Shown in pieces: positions 17,996 through 27,024 of a stretch of DNA of 45,615 nucleotides (positions within the stretch are counted from its first letter, which is position 1; each line of letters begins with the position of its first letter). Both the position numbers and the translations under genes were made by a program. Below the pieces are notes generated by a model. The model was not told where the DNA came from. It ran no database searches and saw only the letters and a program-made list of their open reading frames with translations. The stretch covers positions 1 to 45,615 of the forward strand of contig NZ_JADEWO010000050.1 of the NCBI RefSeq assembly GCF_015207605.1, in the 5' to 3' direction. The DNA is from Oculatella sp. LEGE 06141. Lineage in GTDB: Bacteria; Cyanobacteriota; Cyanobacteriia; Elainellales; Elainellaceae.

Positions 17996-18931
17996 ATGTC
18001 TAATTTTTTATCCGATCGAGTTGTTTTAATTACAGGGGCTTCCTCTGGAATTGGCGCGGCACTGGCGCAACTGTTGGCTGAACAGCATTCAGGGATTCGG
18101 CTCATTCTGGCTGCCCGTGATGCCGACAAACTAGAATCTGTTGCTACACACTGTCGAAAAGCAGGGGCAGATGTTTTGGTGGTTCCCACCGATATTACGA
18201 AGGTTGAGCAGATCGATGCCTTGGTCGCGGCGGGCTTAAATCGATTTGGCTGGGTAGATATACTGGTCAACAATGCGGGTTATGGGCAGATGGGGCCAGC
18301 CGAACTCATTCCGGTGGAGGCAATCAGGCGACAGTTTGAGGTGAATTTGATTGGCCCCATTACTCTGACACGGGCGCTAATTCCGGTTATGCGCGATCGC
18401 GGCGGCGGTCGCATCATCAATGTCAGTTCTCTGGGGGGGCGACTGGCCTTTCCCTTTGGCGGCTTATACAGCGCGTCGAAGTTTGCCCTGGAAGGGATAA
18501 GCGATGCCTGGCGCATGGAGTTAGAACCCTTCAATATTCGCGTCAGTGTGGTTGAGCCAGGTGCGGTGCAAAACGATTTTGTTGACGTGGCGCAACAACA
18601 GGTCAAACTGGCGATTCACAACCCAATGGAAACACCGTATCGAGCAGCGTTTGAAAAACTAGAAGGGTTAGACCAACAAGTGAGCCGCAGTGCCTGGACA
18701 TCCGAACAGGTCGCTAAAGTGGTGTTAAAAGCGATTAGCGATCGCCATCCCAAGCCGCGTTATATGGCAGCGACCGGTGGCCGTTTTTTGGTGTTTGTTA
18801 TGACTAAGCTCATGCCGACTCGCCTGGTCGATCGGTTCTGGCAACGCTTTTATGGCATCGATCAGGTCGCTAAAGACTGGCGATTAAAACAGCAACCGAA
18901 AGGAAACGGTTTGGCTGCGCCGCGAAAATAG
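17996..18931 (+). CDS. Short-chain dehydrogenase/reductase
   Basis: A 311-residue NAD(P)-dependent oxidoreductase of the classical SDR family. The Rossmann motif TGASSGIG is at residues 13-20 and NNAG at 92-95. The catalytic triad is Ser145 with Tyr158 and Lys162 in YSASK. AARD after the second strand suggests NADP preference. The C-terminal ~60 residues, after the VVEPGAVQNDF segment, form a helical extension with hydrophobic TKLMPTRLVDRFW, which could associate with a membrane. The substrate cannot be read from sequence. It stands alone between an esterase and rseP. Confidence 0.92.
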   Translation: MSNFLSDRVVLITGASSGIGAALAQLLAEQHSGIRLILAARDADKLESVATHCRKAGADVLVVPTDITKVEQIDALVAAGLNRFGWVDILVNNAGYGQMGPAELIPVEAIRRQFEVNLIGPITLTRALIPVMRDRGGGRIINVSSLGGRLAFPFGGLYSASKFALEGISDAWRMELEPFNIRVSVVEPGAVQNDFVDVAQQQVKLAIHNPMETPYRAAFEKLEGLDQQVSRSAWTSEQVAKVVLKAISDRHPKPRYMAATGGRFLVFVMTKLMPTRLVDRFWQRFYGIDQVAKDWRLKQQPKGNGLAAPRK

Positions 18932-19144
18932 AGACACGGGCGTTGCTGAATGGACGAATGCATTGGTTGAGTGGTCGTGGCACTGCTCGCCGCTGAATTC
19001 CCAAGCGTGGGAGACATGGTTGGAATACTGATTGGCTCAATTCTGGCCTGGATACAGGCAAAGTAGCAAAATGAGTCTCAAGTGTCGCAGCAGAGACACT
19101 CTAGAATGGATTAAGATAACTAACTGAGTTGCGCTGGAATTTAT

Positions 19145-20233
19145 ATGTCAGTTTTGGCGGCGATCGCGGTACTAGCAGTTTTGATTGTGGTACATGAAGC
19201 GGGTCACTTTGCAGCCGCTCGTTTGCAAGGGATTCATGTTAACCGTTTTTCAATTGGGTTTGGCCCTGTCCTCTGGAAATACCAGGGGGCACAAACGGAA
19301 TATGCGATTCGAGCCTTTCCCTTAGGTGGCTTCGTTGGCTTTCCGGATGACGACCCAGAGAGTGAGATTCCAGAAAACGATCCAGACCTACTACACAACC
19401 GTCCCGTTCTCGATCGCGCTATTGTCATCAGCGCTGGCGTTATTGCCAACTTAATTTTTGCTTACCTGGTCTTTGTGGTTCAATTCACAACGGTTGGCGT
19501 TCCCGACGGGTTTAACTATCAACCGGGAGTGTTAGTGCCGCAAGTGATGCAGGAATCGCCTGCTGCCGAAGCGGGACTGCGTTCTGGCGATATTATTCTG
19601 GCGATCGACAATCGCGAACTTGGCTCGTCTGAAACGGCGATTCAAGAGTTGATGCAGACGATTCAAAACAGCCCGAACGAATCGCTCGATTTAACCGTAC
19701 AACGGGGCACACGTCAGCTAGACGTGGCGGTAACACCCGCTCCCAATCCTGATGGCAAATCGCGAGTGGGCGTAGAACTCATCCCAAATGGAACGGTAGA
19801 GTACCGCTCTCCCAATGGAGTAGGCGAGGTGCTAACCCTTGCTGCTCAAGATTTCCAGGGCATGTTCGTTAGAACCGTCCAGGGATTTGGGATGCTGATC
19901 ACTAATTTCTCAGAGATGGCAGGTCAGGTTGCTGGCCCGGTGAAAATTGTGGAACAAGGAGCAGGGTTAGTCTCCTCTAACGCGAACAGCCTGTTTCCGT
20001 TCACAGCCATCATCAGTATTAACCTGGCGATCATCAATATCTTGCCTCTCCCGGCTCTAGACGGTGGGCAACTGGCATTTCTGCTGATCGAGGGCTTACG
20101 CGGCAAACCTTTACCCAACCGCATTCAGGAAAACGTGATGCAAACTGGCCTGGTATTGCTGTTGGGGTTAGGTATCTTTTTGATCGTTCGTGATACAACT
20201 CAACTAGAAGTGTTTCAACAGCTATTCCAGTGA
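19145..20233 (+). CDS. rseP: Site-2 intramembrane zinc metalloprotease (RseP/RIP family)
   Basis: A 362-residue polytopic membrane protease. The zinc-binding HEAGH motif sits in the first membrane helix (H17, H21). A second segment includes VISAGVIANLIFAYLVFVV. One PDZ domain lies at about residues 115-200 (GVLVPQVMQESPAAEAGLRSGDII). The third zinc ligand lies in the conserved NLAIINILPLPALDGG helix near 300-315. A final membrane helix follows. Members cleave membrane-anchored anti-sigma factors or other single-pass proteins within the bilayer. A single PDZ is usual in cyanobacteria, against two in E. coli. The stop codon overlaps the GTG start of nth (GTGA), so the two are translationally coupled. 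Confidence 0.96.
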   Translation: MSVLAAIAVLAVLIVVHEAGHFAAARLQGIHVNRFSIGFGPVLWKYQGAQTEYAIRAFPLGGFVGFPDDDPESEIPENDPDLLHNRPVLDRAIVISAGVIANLIFAYLVFVVQFTTVGVPDGFNYQPGVLVPQVMQESPAAEAGLRSGDIILAIDNRELGSSETAIQELMQTIQNSPNESLDLTVQRGTRQLDVAVTPAPNPDGKSRVGVELIPNGTVEYRSPNGVGEVLTLAAQDFQGMFVRTVQGFGMLITNFSEMAGQVAGPVKIVEQGAGLVSSNANSLFPFTAIISINLAIINILPLPALDGGQLAFLLIEGLRGKPLPNRIQENVMQTGLVLLLGLGIFLIVRDTTQLEVFQQLFQ

Positions 20234-20925
20234 GCATCAGCCGTAAACGGGTCATCAAGCAACGAGCGTTAGAAATTTTGCTCCGCCTGAAGCGGCTCTA
20301 TCCAGATGCAACGTGCAGCCTTAACTATGAAACGCCAGTGCAGCTTCTGGTGGCTACCATTCTCTCGGCTCAATGCACGGATGAGCGGGTGAATATGGTT
20401 ACGCCAGAGCTGTTTCGGCGGTTTCCAACCGCTCACGACCTGGCCGAGGCGGATAGTGACGAAATCGAACGTCTGGTTCGTTCTACCGGGTTTTATCGCA
20501 ACAAAGCTAAAAACATTCAGGCGGCGTGCCGCATGATTGTGACGGACTTTGGAGGCACCGTGCCCAGGCAAATGGACGCGTTGCTAAAACTGCCGGGGGT
20601 TGCCCGCAAAACCGCCAATGTGGTGCTGGCTCATGCCTATGGCATCAACGCTGGAGTAACGGTCGATACCCATGTCAAGCGGTTGAGCCGCCGTTTGGGG
20701 CTAACCGAGCAAACTGAGCCAGTCAAAATTGAACGCAATTTGATGGAGCTATTGCCCCAGGCCGATTGGGAAAATTGGTCGATTCGGTTGATTTATCACG
20801 GTCGAGCGGTTTGCAATGCTCGCAACCCGGCTTGCGATCGCTGCCAGTTGGCGGATCTGTGCCCGTCGGTCGATTTAACCAAAGTAACGCCTCCCTCTCC
20901 ACCGGCCATGATCTTGCCTCAGTAG
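20230..20925 (+). CDS. nth: Endonuclease III (DNA glycosylase/AP lyase)
   Basis: A 231-residue base-excision repair enzyme that removes oxidised pyrimidines and cleaves the abasic site. The helix-hairpin-helix LPGVARKTAN carries the catalytic Lys (K127), and the catalytic Asp lies in VTVDTHVKR (D146). The C-terminal [4Fe-4S] cluster has the full C-X6-C-X2-C-X5-C set (C195, C202, C205, C211). The GTG start at 20230 shares four bases with the rseP stop; this is the only start that leaves the N-terminal helix complete. It is expected to be cotranscribed with rseP. The last ~20 residues beyond the cluster are proline-rich and probably unstructured. Confidence 0.96.
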   Translation: MSISRKRVIKQRALEILLRLKRLYPDATCSLNYETPVQLLVATILSAQCTDERVNMVTPELFRRFPTAHDLAEADSDEIERLVRSTGFYRNKAKNIQAACRMIVTDFGGTVPRQMDALLKLPGVARKTANVVLAHAYGINAGVTVDTHVKRLSRRLGLTEQTEPVKIERNLMELLPQADWENWSIRLIYHGRAVCNARNPACDRCQLADLCPSVDLTKVTPPSPPAMILPQ

Positions 20926-20939
20926 ATTGCCTCAGTAGA
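20914..20939. repeat. Perfect 13-bp tandem duplication spanning the nth stop
   Basis: TTGCCTCAGTAGA is repeated at 20914-20926 and 20927-20939, followed by a shortened third copy (TTGCAGTAG). The first copy contains the nth stop codon TAG (20923-20925), so the expansion touches the end of the gene without extending it. Confidence 0.95.
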
Positions 20940-21074
20940 TTGCAGTAGGGAGCCACTCGTGATTGCCGCTCTGGTCATGGCAAAATCAGAAATAGTGAGC
21001 ATCGCATCTAACGGTTTCAGATTGAATCGGATAGAATAGAAAACGGTGTCTTAATTGGGGTATTAGAAACCTGC

Positions 21075-21377
21075 ATGGCAAAGAAGAGCATGATCGAGCG
21101 GGAGAAAAAACGCCAAAAATTGGTGGATAAGTACGCTCAAAAACGAAGCGATTTAAAAGAGCAATTTGCGAACGCTACGACTCAGCAAGAAAAACTTGAG
21201 ATTCATCGCAAAATTCAGCAGTTGCCACGCAGCAGCGCTCAAAATCGTGTGCGGAATCGGTGCTGGATGACTGGACGGCCAAGGGGCTACTATCGTGATT
21301 TTGGTCTGTCCCGCAACGTTCTGAGAGAAATGGCCCACGAGGGATTGTTGCCTGGAGTTGTTAAGTCAAGCTGGTAG
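21075..21377 (+). CDS. rpsN: 30S ribosomal protein S14
   Basis: A 100-residue small-subunit ribosomal protein. It starts [17 protein letters not shown] and ends with the conserved [19 protein letters not shown] block and LPGVVKSSW. This is the long, zinc-free form without CxxC pairs. It is complete and stands alone outside the main ribosomal operons, as is usual for cyanobacteria. A strong hairpin follows 22 bp after the stop. Confidence 0.98.
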   Translation: MAKKSMIEREKKRQKLVDKYAQKRSDLKEQFANATTQQEKLEIHRKIQQLPRSSAQNRVRNRCWMTGRPRGYYRDFGLSRNVLREMAHEGLLPGVVKSSW

Positions 21378-21399
21378 CGGTTTGAATCATTTAACGTTC

Positions 21400-21448
21400 A
21401 ATAAACAAAAGCGATCGCCTTCGGATAGAGCGATCGCTTTTGTTTATT
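21400..21448. terminator. Bidirectional terminator with HIP1 in both arms
   Basis: Two 19-bp arms (21400-21418 and 21430-21448) are exact reverse complements around an 11-base loop. Each arm contains GCGATCGC next to an A-rich or T-rich flank, so the hairpin is followed by a TTTTGTTTATT tract on both strands. It lies between convergent rpsN (plus) and the TPR gene (minus) and can serve both. Confidence 0.9.
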
Positions 21449-21498
21449 GTGGCGTTGCTAAATCGTGATATGAATTCGTCCACTCACCTCCAGTTTCA

Positions 21499-21525
21499 GG
21501 GAACGTCCGCATCTCCGACGTTCCC
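21499..21525. repeat. 9-bp inverted repeat hairpin
   Basis: GGGAACGTC (21499-21507) pairs with GACGTTCCC (21517-21525). It lies downstream of a GGCGTTGCTAAAT sequence (21451-21463) in non-coding DNA beyond the TPR gene. It may belong to a degenerate mobile repeat. Confidence 0.5.
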
Positions 21526-21621
21526 AAAAATCTAAGGGATTTGGGAGGCGATTGAAGCTGTGACCGCTCAACGCCTGATCCATCTGTTCAGCAATGCCTT
21601 TAATTAAATGGCCTGCATCGG

Positions 21622-23007
21622 CTACTGTTGCAGACTGGATATCGAACGAAGCACATTCCGGTACCCTTCGGCCTGCCCCTGCTGTAAGTACAGCTCAGAG
21701 GCGCGGCCAAAGTCGTCCATTGCCCCCGAGCGATCGCCTATCTCTACCCGCAACCGCCCCCGGCTGTAGTAGGTATCTGCATTCTCAGGGTTATACCGAA
21801 TCGCTTGCGTATAGTCTTCCAGAGCGCCCTGGCGATCGCCCAACGTCGAGCGAATTGCACCGCGATTTCCCAATGCCTGGGCATTCCCCGGATTGAAGTA
21901 AATCGCCTGGGTGTAGTCTTCGTTCGCGCCACCGCTATCTCCTAAAGCCAGACGAGCCGTTGCCCGACCGCTCAGCGCTTCTGCATGATCGGGCTGAATG
22001 GTCAAGGCTTGCGTATAGTCCTGGATTGCCCCTTCTGGGTCGCCGGTTTGCAGCCGAATGTCGGCTCGACGCTTGTAAGCTTCTGAGGAGCTAGGATCTA
22101 AGGCAATCACTCGGTTCAAATCTTCAAAGGCTCCCTGCCGATTCGCTAATGCCAGCCGCACGACCGCACGACCCAAATACGCCTCGGTGTAGTCTGGTTT
22201 GAGAGTGATGGCCTGATTAAAGTCGGCCAGTGCCTGATCAAGTGCGCCTAGATCGGATAAAACAAAGCCTCGGTTAAAGTAAGCGGTTGGTGAATCAGTG
22301 GCTAGCTCGATCGCCCGGTCAAAATCAGCAACGGCCGCTTGCCGATTCCCAGACGCATACTGAGCGCTGCCACGGTTTAAATAGGCTTTAGCATAACGCG
22401 GCTGGATCTGGATGGCTCGGCTAAGATGGACGATCGCTCCCTCTGAATCACCTAGTTCCATTTGGGTGGTGCCACGATGAAAATGCGCTTCTGCCAAATC
22501 GGGCTGAAGCTGAGTGGCCTGTTCAAAATCGGCAGCGGCAGCGGTGCGATCGCCCTGTGCTGCCTGAGCAATGCCCCGATAGAGATAGGCTCTGGCATTC
22601 GTTGGCTCAATTTGAACGGCCTGATCAAAATCAGCTAATGCCTGCTGGAGATCGCCCAGGTTGTAATAGGCAATGCCCCGGTTGTAATACGCTTCGCCAT
22701 AGGTTGGGTTGAGTGCGATCGCCCGATCATAATCTGCGATCGCGGCGGATTCATTGTCTAACGCGATATGGGCAAAGCCACGATAAAGGTAAGCTGCCGC
22801 ATAATCAGGGTCAATGGCGATCGCCTGGTCAAAATTAGCAATGGCCTCACCGTAGTTTTGTTCGGTGACGTTAGCAACGCCGCGCGTGTAGTAGTCGCCT
22901 GCCGTTGCTTGGGCAACCAAAGCTGGAGGTTGGGCGGAAGCGATAGGTGCCCCTGCTAAACAGGCAGCCAGTCCGACTGCCGTCATAATCCTGTGCATTG
23001 AATGCAT
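21622..23007 (-). CDS. Exported tetratricopeptide-repeat protein (12 TPRs)
   Basis: A 461-residue protein starting at MHSMHRIMTAV; this ATG has GAGGG seven bases upstream, and an N-terminal signal peptide follows directly (hydrophobic AVGLAACLAGAPIASA). The ORF extension of 50 codons upstream lacks such features. The mature part is twelve consecutive 34-residue TPR units of the form AYxxRGxAxxxLGDxxxAIxDFxxAIxxxP, ending in a short helical cap. It is a predicted periplasmic or secreted protein-interaction scaffold; no partner is evident. Repeats 10 and 11 (ALGDSGGANEDYTQAI and TLGDRQGALEDYTQAI) are more alike than the rest. Confidence 0.92.
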   Translation of the reverse strand: MHSMHRIMTAVGLAACLAGAPIASAQPPALVAQATAGDYYTRGVANVTEQNYGEAIANFDQAIAIDPDYAAAYLYRGFAHIALDNESAAIADYDRAIALNPTYGEAYYNRGIAYYNLGDLQQALADFDQAVQIEPTNARAYLYRGIAQAAQGDRTAAAADFEQATQLQPDLAEAHFHRGTTQMELGDSEGAIVHLSRAIQIQPRYAKAYLNRGSAQYASGNRQAAVADFDRAIELATDSPTAYFNRGFVLSDLGALDQALADFNQAITLKPDYTEAYLGRAVVRLALANRQGAFEDLNRVIALDPSSSEAYKRRADIRLQTGDPEGAIQDYTQALTIQPDHAEALSGRATARLALGDSGGANEDYTQAIYFNPGNAQALGNRGAIRSTLGDRQGALEDYTQAIRYNPENADTYYSRGRLRVEIGDRSGAMDDFGRASELYLQQGQAEGYRNVLRSISSLQQ

Positions 23008-23155
23008 AGCTTTGCCCTCAGATTTTGCCGATAAATGCAGAGAGATTCCCGAATGCCGAATCTTCAGCCAAATAGTACCCAGGCTACGGCGTCCAGCAAC
23101 AGCTTCATTGCAAATCTTTAAGCGCAGCCCGATGTTATGCAAACAAAGGACATGC

Positions 23156-23183
23156 AAAAAAGGGACAAGCTAGCTTGTCCCTT
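23156..23183 (-). terminator. Rho-independent terminator downstream of the DUF4347-RTX gene
   Basis: A perfect 24-bp palindrome (23160-23183, 12-bp arms with AAGGGACAAGCT) is followed on the minus strand by a run of six T. It lies 41 bp past the stop of the DUF4347-RTX gene. Confidence 0.9.
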
Positions 23184-23223
23184 CGGATGTTACATAGGGT
23201 ATTTGTTTTAGCTATGGTGAGGC

Positions 23224-26178
23224 TTAGACGGCAAAATAATCTGTTACGTTTAGCACCCCTGCCGCCTGATCGCCGGGCTTAAAGTTGATGCCAGTCATAT
23301 TCACCGTCAAGTCACGGAAGCCATAGCCTGGGACGTTGTTGTTGACAACGAGGAAGGTTTGATTCCGCCACTCAAAGAACACCGCTTCTCTGGCTTGTAG
23401 TCGCTGGTTGCCTTCAGCTTCCTGATTTTTGTCGCGAAAGGCGCGTCTGCCTGCCCGAATGATGTTTCGAGCCGTGATTGTTCCAGCATTAAACAACCCG
23501 GTTGGAGCCGTTAATGCCCCCAGATTATTTTCATAGCTCAGTAGAACCTTGTCGCCTTCGCTGAAATTGAAGTCGGTAATTTGATCGGGAGCTGCACCCG
23601 TTGACTGTCGCAATGCAGCATCTTGATTCACCCCAACAAAGAAGAAGCGATCGGCTCCGGTACCCCCTGTCATAATGTCTTGGCCGGGACCACCCACCAA
23701 GAGGTCATCGCCCTCTTCACCCTGAAGAACATCGTTACCGCGATTACCGTAGAGGACATCATCTCCTTCTTTGCCTCGGAGCAAGTCGTCGCCCTGACGG
23801 CCAAACAGCACGTCGTTGCCTACTCCGCCATTGAGGCGATCGTCACCCAAGCCACCATCAAGGCGATCGTCACCCAGGTTGCCAAAGAGGTTATCGTCAC
23901 CACGACCACCAAAGAGCCTATCTTCTCCTTGTCGGCCTCTCAGGATGTCCTGGTTGCCGCCCCCTCTCAGGATGTCGTTCCCCAGACCGCCATCGAGGTC
24001 GTCGTTGCCTGCTCCGCCCTCTAGAACATCGTTGCCATCGTTTCCTCGGAGGACATCGTTGCCACGTTTCCCTCGGACGATGTCATTGCCAGCCCCACCA
24101 TCGAGGAAGTCGTCACCTGATCCTCCGTCCAGGTCATCGTTGCCAAGGTTGCCAAACAGCACGTCAACTCCCTGGCCGCCGCGCAGAATGTCGTCGCCTT
24201 GATTGCCGCGCAGCAAGTCGTTACCGCCATCTCCTATGAGGCGATCGTTCCCCAGACCTCCCTCCAGGATGTCACCGCACTCCAGGCCAAGCAGCACGTC
24301 GTTACCCGCCAATCCGCGAATGGTGTCGCTATCGGCGCTACCTTCAATACGGTCGTTGCCCGCCGTACCTACCAGGGTTAAACCGGGCAAGCAACCGGGG
24401 TCTGCAGGTGGCTGTTCTGGAAACTCTGGTTCTGGTGGAAAGTCCAACACGCCCTGAACCGACAAGGCAACCGTTCCAGGCGTAGCGGCAACCGAACCAC
24501 TATCGTCGATCGCGTTGTATGTAAAACCGCCGTTGCCAAAGAACTCTGGCGTGCCTCTGAAGAAAATTTGCCCAATTTGAGCGGGCGAAATTTCCTGCCC
24601 TTCAACCAGCGCGGTACCGCCTGCATTGGGGTTGCCTAAGAAGAGCGTACCCTGGTTAGCCGGGGGAAGGGTGTCAATAAAATAGGCAACAATCACCCCA
24701 TCGGGGTCGGTTGCATTTAGCCCGGTGACATTGACCGTTTCACCCTGGTTCAGGCTGAGGTTGACATTGGCAACCTGTGGTGGTTGGGACAGCGTTTCAA
24801 CCAGGAAATTACGAACTTCGTGAATGTTCGTTTGCGAGCCAGTGGAGCCACTAAACCCAAACTTGAAGGTGTCGGGAACCGGACTGTTAGCGGCGATCGC
24901 GTCAAAGGAATCAATGACTAACTCACCGGGGTCATTAAAATCGTCATCGCCGTTCAGGTCGATCCGAACGCTTAGAACGCCCGTCCGGCTAAGCTCTACA
25001 TTGACGCGGCGGCGAGCATCCTCACGGTTCGTGACCACTGCTCCGTTAAAGGAATTGTCGATGCCGCGAGGTAAGCTGCCAGTGCCCGTTAGATAAGCAT
25101 AGTCGGTTTGTTGACTACCCCTAACTGCAATAGAGTCAGGAATTCGTCCTGGCCCGGTTGTTTTTTGGCTGCCTCGGAACGTCGTTTCGGTACTGGAGAA
25201 GTTGCCATAGGCATCAAACCCGATGCCAAGGTAGCCTCCTTGCAAACCGGCGATGCCATCCACATTACGGGGTGCATAGCCAAAGGAACCGCCAAAGCCT
25301 CCCGCAACGCTAGGAGACTGGCTGCCGTCGATCAGGAAGAAGCCGATACCGTCTGCCCCCGTACCGCCGTAGGCAAAGAGATCAAATGTGATGGACAACC
25401 CGGCGTTAGACTCAACAGGAGTGTCATAAATGACAAAAGACGCTTCATCGCGATCGGCGCTGGTTAGTCTCAACGCGCCCTGTCCATCTGGGTCAAGGGC
25501 AACTCCAGTGGGGCTACCCGGTATGCCCGATGCATCCGGAGCCGTCGTACTTCGAGCCGTTAAAAAGGGGTCAAACTGAGTGGCAGTAGTTCCTCTACCA
25601 AAGAGCCAGGGACCACTGTTTAAAGTAGCTCCAGTAAACGTCTCGGAGACCAAGACCGTTTGTAGAACCGAATCGTATCTGTCTAGGACGCTTTGTTCAA
25701 ATGCAATAAAGGATTGGATGTCTCCTGTAGAGGCTTCTAAAACCCAATTGCCGCCTAACGCTGCATTTCCGGTTAAATCGATAGAAGCGGCAATATCCGC
25801 TCCGGTGATAGCACCCAAAGTTTGCACAAAGTCTGTGCCGATGTCTCCTGCGGCCACATTACAGCCGTACAGCAGAATGTCAGCATCAGCCGTAAGAGCA
25901 GTGGACCAGCTTTTTAGCTGCTCGGCATATAAACTAAGCGTCCTTGCGCTCAGTTGTGCTGCACCAAGTTGCAGTTGTCCAGATTCTCCATGGGACACAA
26001 TATGGAGACTTTCAACCCCAGTTTTTCCGGCCAGGGCTGCGGTAATTTGTTCAACGCCGTTGCGAGAAGTATCGAGTATGAGCACTTCAGCATTAGGGCT
26101 GGCGCTCGCAATTAAACTCTGATAATTCTCGACTGTTGGATCAACAACAATCAGGGTAGAAGTAGGTGAAGAGGTCAT
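23224..26178 (-). CDS. DUF4347 / lectin-like / cadherin-like / RTX surface protein
   Basis: A 984-residue modular protein predicted to be secreted without a signal peptide, probably by type I secretion. Residues ~1-172 are a DUF4347 domain (TLIVVDPTVENYQSL, HIVSHGESG with H63, ILLYGCN with C106, and a VLDRYDSV ending). Residues ~175-455 resemble an L-type lectin beta-sandwich (FTFD-type strands, GADGIGFFLIDGS, GYLGIGFDAYGN). Residues ~465-580 form a cadherin-like fold (TDPDG, TYNAIDDSG). Then come about 25 RTX rows (GGxGNDxLxG). A C-terminal ~110-residue region with ITDFNFSEGDKVLLS resembles exported RTX tails. Calcium-dependent adhesion or a surface-layer role is likely but not proven. It has its own terminator, and direct repeats lie upstream. 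Confidence 0.92.
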   Translation of the reverse strand: MTSSPTSTLIVVDPTVENYQSLIASASPNAEVLILDTSRNGVEQITAALAGKTGVESLHIVSHGESGQLQLGAAQLSARTLSLYAEQLKSWSTALTADADILLYGCNVAAGDIGTDFVQTLGAITGADIAASIDLTGNAALGGNWVLEASTGDIQSFIAFEQSVLDRYDSVLQTVLVSETFTGATLNSGPWLFGRGTTATQFDPFLTARSTTAPDASGIPGSPTGVALDPDGQGALRLTSADRDEASFVIYDTPVESNAGLSITFDLFAYGGTGADGIGFFLIDGSQSPSVAGGFGGSFGYAPRNVDGIAGLQGGYLGIGFDAYGNFSSTETTFRGSQKTTGPGRIPDSIAVRGSQQTDYAYLTGTGSLPRGIDNSFNGAVVTNREDARRRVNVELSRTGVLSVRIDLNGDDDFNDPGELVIDSFDAIAANSPVPDTFKFGFSGSTGSQTNIHEVRNFLVETLSQPPQVANVNLSLNQGETVNVTGLNATDPDGVIVAYFIDTLPPANQGTLFLGNPNAGGTALVEGQEISPAQIGQIFFRGTPEFFGNGGFTYNAIDDSGSVAATPGTVALSVQGVLDFPPEPEFPEQPPADPGCLPGLTLVGTAGNDRIEGSADSDTIRGLAGNDVLLGLECGDILEGGLGNDRLIGDGGNDLLRGNQGDDILRGGQGVDVLFGNLGNDDLDGGSGDDFLDGGAGNDIVRGKRGNDVLRGNDGNDVLEGGAGNDDLDGGLGNDILRGGGNQDILRGRQGEDRLFGGRGDDNLFGNLGDDRLDGGLGDDRLNGGVGNDVLFGRQGDDLLRGKEGDDVLYGNRGNDVLQGEEGDDLLVGGPGQDIMTGGTGADRFFFVGVNQDAALRQSTGAAPDQITDFNFSEGDKVLLSYENNLGALTAPTGLFNAGTITARNIIRAGRRAFRDKNQEAEGNQRLQAREAVFFEWRNQTFLVVNNNVPGYGFRDLTVNMTGINFKPGDQAAGVLNVTDYFAV

Positions 26179-27024
26179 GGTAAACGCTTGCTATATACAA
26201 CAACGGACTGGACGATGGCACAGCGATTAAATGGACGATCTGTGTTCAACACCCTGCGTAGAATTACCCTGCGTATAATTTCGCATATGATGAGCGATAT
26301 GTCGCGTAGTTCTAAATTGAATATACAAACAATCTTACGTATAATCCCTTAAATTGCGGTAGTATTACTGAACACTCTTTTACTGAGCAACACATCATTC
26401 ATAGGGTTGATTTCAAGGTCAAAATGCTGTCAAAACCAGTCAGGCAATGGTTTGTGCCAGAGAGCCTGGCTGCATAAATTCAGATGTAACGCTTAATGAA
26501 TGCTTCACAAAGACAGAACATTGGGCACGTCTGCCACCAAAATTTCAAAGGTAGGCTCAATGTTAAGTGAAGTTAAATGAAGATGAAGCGGCATCATCCC
26601 AGTGGTAATAAATGGCATTTGCTCATGGCTAGAGCGAGTCCACATCTGCCTGTTCAACCCTACGATTTGATTGAGCAAACGGGCGATCGCCAATGCAGCG
26701 TCTGCGATGGTTGCTGCATCAATTGGGTTGATAATTTAGCTGCCGTGCAAGCCTATTCAAAATAGGTCGATTTCAGGAGTCGATAGGAGTTGATCAGAGT
26801 CGATCAAAAACTGCCCGTTGGATTGTTGCATTTTATGCTAGTAGTGCAACCCTCTGAGGTGTTCAACAATTGCACTACACGCTACACGAGAGAAAGGGTT
26901 GACTTGCAGAATGATTGTGCATGGCAAATTGGATCGCCCTATGTGCAACAGCGACAGAAAGTACGTATGGGTTGATCCGGTAAGCCAACAAACCATACAG
27001 GCCGAACCGATGCCTGTTGCAGCT
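26179..27024. other. 846-bp gene-poor region upstream of the DUF4347-RTX gene
   Basis: The part next to the RTX gene (26179-26400) is AT-rich and holds a direct repeat (26251-26280), so it is probably the promoter region. A 63-codon minus-strand frame (26505-26693, TTG start) reads like protein but matches nothing I know. The rest shows nothing recognisable. Confidence 0.4.
26251..26280. repeat. 15-bp direct repeat upstream of the DUF4347-RTX gene
   Basis: ACCCTGCGTAGAATT (26251-26265) is followed directly by ACCCTGCGTATAATT (26266-26280), with one mismatch. The repeat lies 73-102 bp upstream of the RTX start. It could be a pair of regulator sites or a replication-slippage product. Confidence 0.7.

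Noticed and set aside
23623-24457. Plus-strand frames antisense to the RTX part of the DUF4347 protein
   Set aside because: Same cause: repeat-driven open frames with no start context or recognisable domain.
26505-26693. A 63-codon minus-strand frame with protein-like composition upstream of the DUF4347-RTX gene
   Set aside because: It has a TTG start, no ribosome site and no recognisable family. The frame reads back to a stop at about 26740. It could be a gene remnant, but this cannot be supported.
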